DNA of 8,444 nucleotides, from the NCBI GenBank assembly GCA_034006985.1, contig JAVERT010000051.1, positions 1-8,444 on the forward strand. The letters are read 5' to 3'. Each line of letters opens with the position of its first letter. The first letter of the stretch is position 1. The notes beneath the pieces were generated by a model. The model had not been told where the DNA came from and made no database searches. It was given only the letters and a program-made list of their open reading frames with translations. Position numbers and translations under genes: made by a program. Of this stretch, positions 5,450-8,444 are shown piece by piece. Source of the DNA: Gudongella sp034006985. GTDB lineage: Bacteria > Bacillota > Clostridia > Tissierellales > Tissierellaceae.

Positions 5450-6096
5450 GCGGACACCCCCTTATCCAAAATCCGGACATCACGGAGGCCGTGGGAATGA
5501 ACGTATCCATACCAGGGGGCGGGGTCCATGATCAGGATCTCGGAGAACACCGGAACGAACGAAACATAATGCCAATCGACCGCCGATGCCTCGGCGTAGC
5601 GGGGGATCAGGTCGGAAGCGAGCTGGCAGTAAGGCCGGAACTCATCACGCTCATAGGCCAGGGAGATCAGATCGGTGGGCTTATGAATATTAACTACCCG
5701 CTGGTCACGGAAAATGCACTGGTCGACATTGGATGTGTTCTGCAGCGTGAACATGGCGAGGATGTCTTTATGGGAGATGACCCCCATAAAACGCTGAAGG
5801 GTGCTGTCCTTGGTCTGACGGGACGGCCAGATCCTATTGGCATCCTCCCCGATCAGGATGGAACCCGGAATGATATCATCCAAAGAATCCACCGCATACG
5901 CCTGATAGTCGGCAGGGAAAATGGACACGTCGGGATAGTTGTAGAACGCCTTGGGACGGGAGTACAGATCGGGGCACTTCTCTATGATGGAGAACATGGT
6001 ACCGGTCTTGAACGTCTTCCCGGTCCCGATGAACGGGACGCTGCCGTAATCCATGCCGTTTAGGGCATGGAGGGTGAGAGAATCCTTAACTCTCAT
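5446..6096 (-). CDS. Zot/HerA-like P-loop ATPase, probable virion morphogenesis or DNA-export motor
   Basis: 216 residues; ATG 6096 has a perfect AGGAGG (6103-6108) six bases upstream and overlaps the preceding stop by 11 bases. Walker A is IGTGKTFKTG (residues 23-32), with Pro21 where the first Gly of GxxxxGKT should be. Walker B is the strand GSILIGEDA (78-86), Glu84-Asp85, followed by NRIWPSR, matching the D-E-A-x-R-x-F-P-x-R stretch of Zot/pI proteins. Then ISHKDILAMFTLQNTSNVD (107-125) matches their sensor region with TQ-type Gln119, ending in IFRDQRVV. No membrane helix is present, unlike inovirus pI, so the adjacent membrane protein (6086-6760) may supply the anchor. Pleolipovirus VP8-like NTPases are the other comparison. 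Confidence 0.72.
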   Translation of the reverse strand: MRVKDSLTLHALNGMDYGSVPFIGTGKTFKTGTMFSIIEKCPDLYSRPKAFYNYPDVSIFPADYQAYAVDSLDDIIPGSILIGEDANRIWPSRQTKDSTLQRFMGVISHKDILAMFTLQNTSNVDQCIFRDQRVVNIHKPTDLISLAYERDEFRPYCQLASDLIPRYAEASAVDWHYVSFVPVFSEILIMDPAPWYGYVHSHGLRDVRILDKGVSA

Positions 6097-6760
6097 CCGA
6101 TTCCTCCTGGTTCACGGGAGCCTGAACGGAAGCATCACGGCCTCCGAAGGCGAGATCGTCCATTATGTCCAGAACCGCCGTTGTGTACTCATGGCCGGTG
6201 CGGAGCGCATCGGTCCTGCCATGGTCAAGAAGGCGGTACCTCTCGACCTCGGCCTTATGATAGCTGTCAAGCAGCCCGTAATAGTCCTCCTTTATGGCCA
6301 GGATGTGCGACAGGGAGGTCTCGGGGCCGTGCTGCCAACCCATGGTTATGACGTTGTTTTCGAAATCAACGGAACGGACACGATACAATAGACGGCCATC
6401 CTTGGTGCTCTCTGGGTACAGGGCACCCTCCTTGACCTCCATACGGGTGAAACACCCGCGGGAGACCTCGTACTCCTCAGGGACCTCCCCCTGGACCTGA
6501 AGAATCACCGACATATTGTACCGGAGATAGACGAAACGGTACAGCAGGAATCCCGAGACAAGTGGGATGGAATAGTACCAATTCTGACGCACAAAGCTCC
6601 CGATATAGGATATGGTCCCAAGGACAAAATCGGCCCCCAAGACCAACAGCGCAAGGACGGCGATGATCAGGAGAGATACAGAGATCGCCAAACGGCCGCC
6701 GTGGAGGACATCCCACCCGGTGCGGCCGAATCCGGAGGATCCATCAGTAGATCCTGACAA
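6086..6760 (-). CDS. Membrane protein with C-terminal cytoplasmic domain, upstream of the ATPase
   Basis: The frame has no ATG before the middle of the protein. TTG 6760 (224 residues, GGGGGGG upstream) is used here; TTG 6814 and TTG 6691 are alternatives. Two membrane helices (about 24-50 and 61-79) are followed by a beta-rich region (SVILQVQGEVPEEYEVSRG; LYRVRSVDFENNVITMG) and a helical, acidic tail ending NQEESDES. The gap in start signals, together with the G7 run at 6766-6772, suggests that the short gene just upstream (6744-6848) is really its N-terminus: removing one G joins the frames into a 253-residue, three-helix protein. The family is unknown. Overlap with the ATPase gene suggests a shared membrane complex, as in inovirus assembly. 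Confidence 0.65.
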   Translation of the reverse strand: MSGSTDGSSGFGRTGWDVLHGGRLAISVSLLIIAVLALLVLGADFVLGTISYIGSFVRQNWYYSIPLVSGFLLYRFVYLRYNMSVILQVQGEVPEEYEVSRGCFTRMEVKEGALYPESTKDGRLLYRVRSVDFENNVITMGWQHGPETSLSHILAIKEDYYGLLDSYHKAEVERYRLLDHGRTDALRTGHEYTTAVLDIMDDLAFGGRDASVQAPVNQEESDES

Positions 6761-6848
6761 ACGTTCCCCCCCAGCGCGAGTAGTATTGAGAGGCTGCGGC
6801 GAAGCCCAAGACAAACACAGCTACCGATGTGACGACGATGGAAATCAT
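6744..6848 (-). CDS. One-helix membrane peptide, 34 residues, perhaps the front of the next gene
   Basis: ATG 6848 overlaps the preceding TGA (ATGA) and has GGGGGTGAT, an excellent archaeal SD, four bases upstream. The product begins MISIVVTSVAVFVLGFAAAS, a single membrane helix or signal anchor, then QYYSRWGGTFVRIY. It ends at TGA 6746-6744. The G7 tract lies in codons 26-28. Either this is a genuine tiny membrane protein, as found in filamentous and pleomorphic virus operons, or a one-base error or programmed +1 shift continues it into the 6086-6760 frame. Confidence 0.5.
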   Translation of the reverse strand: MISIVVTSVAVFVLGFAAASQYYSRWGGTFVRIY

Positions 6849-7012
6849 CTCATCACCCCCGACGTGAAGAGGCAGCCGCCGACGAAGCAGACGAAACCAG
6901 AGAGAGCGATTCCCATCAGATCATCCACGCCAACTATAACCCCAAGAACCTGGGCTATAAGAGCCGAGGAAAGAAGACAGGTGATGCCCAGCAGGGCACG
7001 GCGCGGCCTCAT
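6845..7012 (-). CDS. Small two-helix membrane protein, 55 residues
   Basis: ATG 7012-7010 is chosen over an upstream start at 7093 because it overlaps the previous stop (ATGA) and has GGAGGGTG about six bases before it. After a basic MRPRR start come two hydrophobic helices (about 6-28, LLGITCLLSSALIAQVLGVI, and 33-52) joined by a short acidic VDD turn. Nearly the whole protein is membrane. It is not recognised. Its size and place among other tiny membrane proteins fit a virion membrane or coat component of a small enveloped or filamentous virus. Confidence 0.65.
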   Translation of the reverse strand: MRPRRALLGITCLLSSALIAQVLGVIVGVDDLMGIALSGFVCFVGGCLFTSGVMR

Positions 7013-7251
7013 GGAGACACCCTCCGGCGAGGGATGGCGAACCAGGTCAGTATCCATACGGATACCGCACCAAGGGCCAGGAACAGCCAGCATTCGGTCA
7101 CGAATTCCTCGAACGACATGCCGTATTCGACGGCATAAAGGAAGGATTCGATCTGAGACGCTGAGCCGGCGATCTGCTCAGAGTACCACCAATCAACACC
7201 GATACCGGCCACGGACAGCAGGCCCAGGACCACCGGCACCAAGGGGATCAT
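7009..7251 (-). CDS. Two-helix membrane protein, 80 residues
   Basis: ATG 7251 overlaps the stop of the spike-like gene (ATGA), and AGGAGG (7261-7266) gives a strong SD. The N-terminal helix (about 3-19, PLVPVVLGLLSVAGIGV) is followed by a roughly 30-residue polar loop with DWWYSEQIAGSASQIESFLY and SFEEFV. A second helix (about 53-72, CWLFLALGAVSVWILTWF) ends in PRRR. The hairpin would place both ends inside and the loop outside, or the reverse. Family unknown; a structural role beside the spike is inferred from gene order. Confidence 0.68.
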   Translation of the reverse strand: MIPLVPVVLGLLSVAGIGVDWWYSEQIAGSASQIESFLYAVEYGMSFEEFVTECWLFLALGAVSVWILTWFAIPRRRVSP

Positions 7252-8054
7252 GAGGACAGCCTCCTGCGGACGATGACGACTGATCCAAAGGCCACTATGC
7301 CCAGGAACAAAAGGACGTAGACATTGGAGAAGACTTCGATAATGTCATCCCAAGCGGTCGGTATGTACAGGCCGCCCCCGCTGGATCCCGACGCATCCCA
7401 GACAGCGTACAGGGTCGTGGAGGAATCAGCGGGAAGCGTGATCGTAGACGCAAGCAACACAGAAGACGCATCGGAAGCGAGGGACCAGCCGGCGAAGGAA
7501 TATCCCTCCTTGGTCGGAGCATCAATCCCGGAAAGGTCGAACGTATGGGATGATTGCTCAGATGACACCACCACAGAGGATACGGAGGACCCGCCGAGGG
7601 AATCGAACCTCAACGTGAATGTATGATCACCGCCGGGTACGACCGACCCGGAATCCATCACGGAGATATCAGCATAGAACTGGATCGTCCCGAAGGAAGG
7701 GATAGTGAAAAGATGGTGGAACGTACCGGAACCCACAGCACCATAGGCAATACGGAAATCAATGCAGTTGTTGGTAACATCCACGGTGAACCAGGTGGGG
7801 GCATTGCTGCTGTCCACCGTCAGAGTACCCTGGCGATATGCGGCGGTGATTATCTCCAGGTACGCGTACAGGTCCCCCGTCCCGGACCCGCTGACGGTGA
7901 TAACCGTGGCGGTCGAAGACGTGGTTCCGGTGTAATCGCCCAGATCGTAGGAGTAATCATACGCCGCATCCGTCCCGTCCGCGATGAAAGACCCCGACAC
8001 GGCCAACAGGACCGCGGACAGGGTCACGAGCAGATGGATGGGTCCGCGCATCAT
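7248..8054 (-). CDS. Secreted, membrane-anchored spike/adhesin-like protein with InlB B-type repeat
   Basis: 268 residues from ATG 8054, with GGGAGG about five bases upstream and ATGA overlap with the preceding stop. Signal peptide: residues 1 to about 25 (PIHLLVTLSAVLLAVSGSFI). The ectodomain 30-145 is Thr/Ser/Gly- and beta-rich. Residues 146-219 form one Listeria/Bacteroides (InlB B) repeat, starting TLRFDSLGG and passing through PTKEGYSFAGWS to TTLYAVW. A Gly/Ser linker leads to a membrane helix (about 243-262) and a VRRR stop signal. One extracellular domain with a C-terminal anchor is the design of pleolipovirus spikes and, functionally, of inovirus pIII. The repeat is common in host surface adhesins, so the spike may bind host or neighbouring cells; this is inference. 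Confidence 0.78.
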   Translation of the reverse strand: MMRGPIHLLVTLSAVLLAVSGSFIADGTDAAYDYSYDLGDYTGTTSSTATVITVSGSGTGDLYAYLEIITAAYRQGTLTVDSSNAPTWFTVDVTNNCIDFRIAYGAVGSGTFHHLFTIPSFGTIQFYADISVMDSGSVVPGGDHTFTLRFDSLGGSSVSSVVVSSEQSSHTFDLSGIDAPTKEGYSFAGWSLASDASSVLLASTITLPADSSTTLYAVWDASGSSGGGLYIPTAWDDIIEVFSNVYVLLFLGIVAFGSVVIVRRRLSS

Positions 8055-8326
8055 GCGCGCCTCCCAAACTTATAGCGGTCGGGGAGGGCCGACGACATGA
8101 CCGCCAGGCACATGATCGCACTGAGGACGACCACCGCAACCGCGCACACGGTGTAGAAGGCCCACCCGGGGATATCCACCAGATGACCGGCGATAGCAAT
8201 GACCAGAGGAGACGACGGCCCCCCTGATATCATCTCGCCGAGGCCCTGCCCGGAAGCCAGCCACGTAATGAGGTCGATGAGGAACACCCCCGAGATTATG
8301 CCGGAGACAACAGCCCAGAACCTCAT
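8051..8326 (-). CDS. Two-helix membrane protein, 91 residues
   Basis: ATG 8326-8324 overlaps the stop of the gene upstream and has GGGGTGG about six bases before it; the open frame reaches 8386, but that part overlaps the previous gene. The helix at about 3-24 (FWAVVSGIISGVFLIDLITW) is followed by a Gly/Ser-rich loop (GQGLGEMISGGPSS). A weaker hydrophobic stretch (about 40-50) and a strong helix (about 56-77) come next, ending in a basic tail PDRYKFGRRA. It lies directly before the spike-like gene in the same operon. Not recognised; probably a virion or assembly membrane protein. Confidence 0.66.
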   Translation of the reverse strand: MRFWAVVSGIISGVFLIDLITWLASGQGLGEMISGGPSSPLVIAIAGHLVDIPGWAFYTVCAVAVVVLSAIMCLAVMSSALPDRYKFGRRA

Positions 8327-8444
8327 CGGCGACCACCCCGACGGTATCCGCGATGCGTAAAACGGCGAACGCGGCCGATGATCCACCTTATTAGGAGCAC
8401 GACGACGATACCGGCAACGACGGTCCAGATGACCGAGGACGCCC
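8323..8444 (-). CDS. C-terminal part of a one-helix, basic-tailed membrane protein (coat-like; runs off right edge)
   Basis: Forty codons are visible on the minus strand, ending in TGA 8325-8323 that overlaps the next ATG. A single strongly hydrophobic helix (VIWTVVAGIVVVLLIRWII) is followed by a strongly basic tail (GRVRRFTHRGYRRGGRR). That layout, helix then positively charged C-terminus, is how filamentous phage major coat proteins touch the packaged DNA. The N-terminus is outside the window, so length and any signal peptide are unknown and the coat role is a hypothesis. A generic membrane protein with a cytoplasmic basic tail is the alternative. Confidence 0.5.
   Translation of the reverse strand, partial: ASSVIWTVVAGIVVVLLIRWIIGRVRRFTHRGYRRGGRR

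Larger units (their letters stand above)
1..8444. mobile_element. Putative archaeal virus-like element (provirus), partial
   Basis: The window holds an integrase fragment, a HUH replication initiator, a Zot/HerA-like ATPase, a signal-peptide/C-terminal-anchor spike-like protein and a run of tiny membrane proteins. No housekeeping gene is visible. Apart from the island between about 1258 and 3540, all genes are on the minus strand in tightly coupled operons, as in small viral genomes. HUH Rep plus assembly ATPase plus anchored surface protein is known from inoviruses and pleolipoviruses. Calling it a virus and not a conjugative or cryptic plasmid is inference. Neither end of the element nor an attachment site is visible, so true limits are unknown. 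Confidence 0.65.

Noticed and set aside
5491..6063. 190-codon plus-strand frame
   Set aside because: Antisense to the ATPase with its Walker-type motifs and perfect Shine-Dalgarno; no independent support.
7623..8075. 150-codon plus-strand frame, and the frame at 6612-7253
   Set aside because: Antisense to the spike-like gene and the small membrane genes, which have strong start signals and coupled ends. The products are Arg/Gly-rich shadows.
1..8444. CRISPR array, tRNA or rRNA genes
   Set aside because: No spaced repeat array, cloverleaf with a CCA-ready acceptor or rRNA-like stretch was seen on either strand by eye.

Overview
The window looks like part of an archaeal virus-like mobile element. 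The likely host is a Methanomassiliicoccales-type euryarchaeon, possibly from the gut. Four observations point that way. (1) Genes are packed head to tail with ATGA or TGATG overlaps and Shine-Dalgarno (SD) sites matching the archaeal GGAGGTGAT motif. (2) The two island operons have TATA boxes about 25 bases before the start codon, as in leaderless archaeal transcripts. (3) One secreted protein carries a Listeria/Bacteroides (InlB B-type) repeat, a domain common in gut Methanomassiliicoccales surface proteins. (4) All visible gene ends use TGA or TAA and none uses TAG, as expected where TAG is depleted or read as pyrrolysine. The host assignment is inference; no rRNA or tRNA is present to settle it.

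Left part (1-1120, minus strand, GC-rich). A chain of small coupled genes (a 64-residue Cys-rich protein, a 69-residue Cys-rich protein and a 75-residue protein) leads into the N-terminal part of a tyrosine recombinase (integrase) that runs off the left edge. Its catalytic residues lie outside the window.

Middle part (about 1258-3540, AT-rich island). A ribbon-helix-helix regulator, a membrane-anchored PD-(D/E)XK nuclease-like protein and a small acidic protein form a plus-strand operon. It converges, across a bidirectional terminator, with a separate minus-strand PD-(D/E)XK nuclease-like gene. Composition, probable leaderless transcription and poor SD sites set this segment apart from both flanks, so it looks like an inserted cargo or defence island. 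A 7-2-7 dyad of the same design lies near each end of it.

Right part (3599-8444, minus strand, GC-rich). This is one long operon, read from right to left. It encodes the C-terminus of a coat-like one-helix protein, a two-helix membrane protein, a secreted spike-like protein with a C-terminal anchor, and two small two-helix proteins. A one-helix peptide and a larger membrane protein follow, split by a G7 tract and possibly one gene. Then come a Zot/HerA-like P-loop ATPase, a 116-residue unknown, and a HUH rolling-circle replication initiator. This set (HUH Rep, morphogenesis ATPase, tiny membrane proteins, anchored adhesin/spike) is the gene content of inoviruses and of pleolipoviruses. The integrase suggests that the element is, or can become, a provirus. 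I read the whole as a virion-assembly and replication module plus an integration module, with a regulated two-nuclease island between them.
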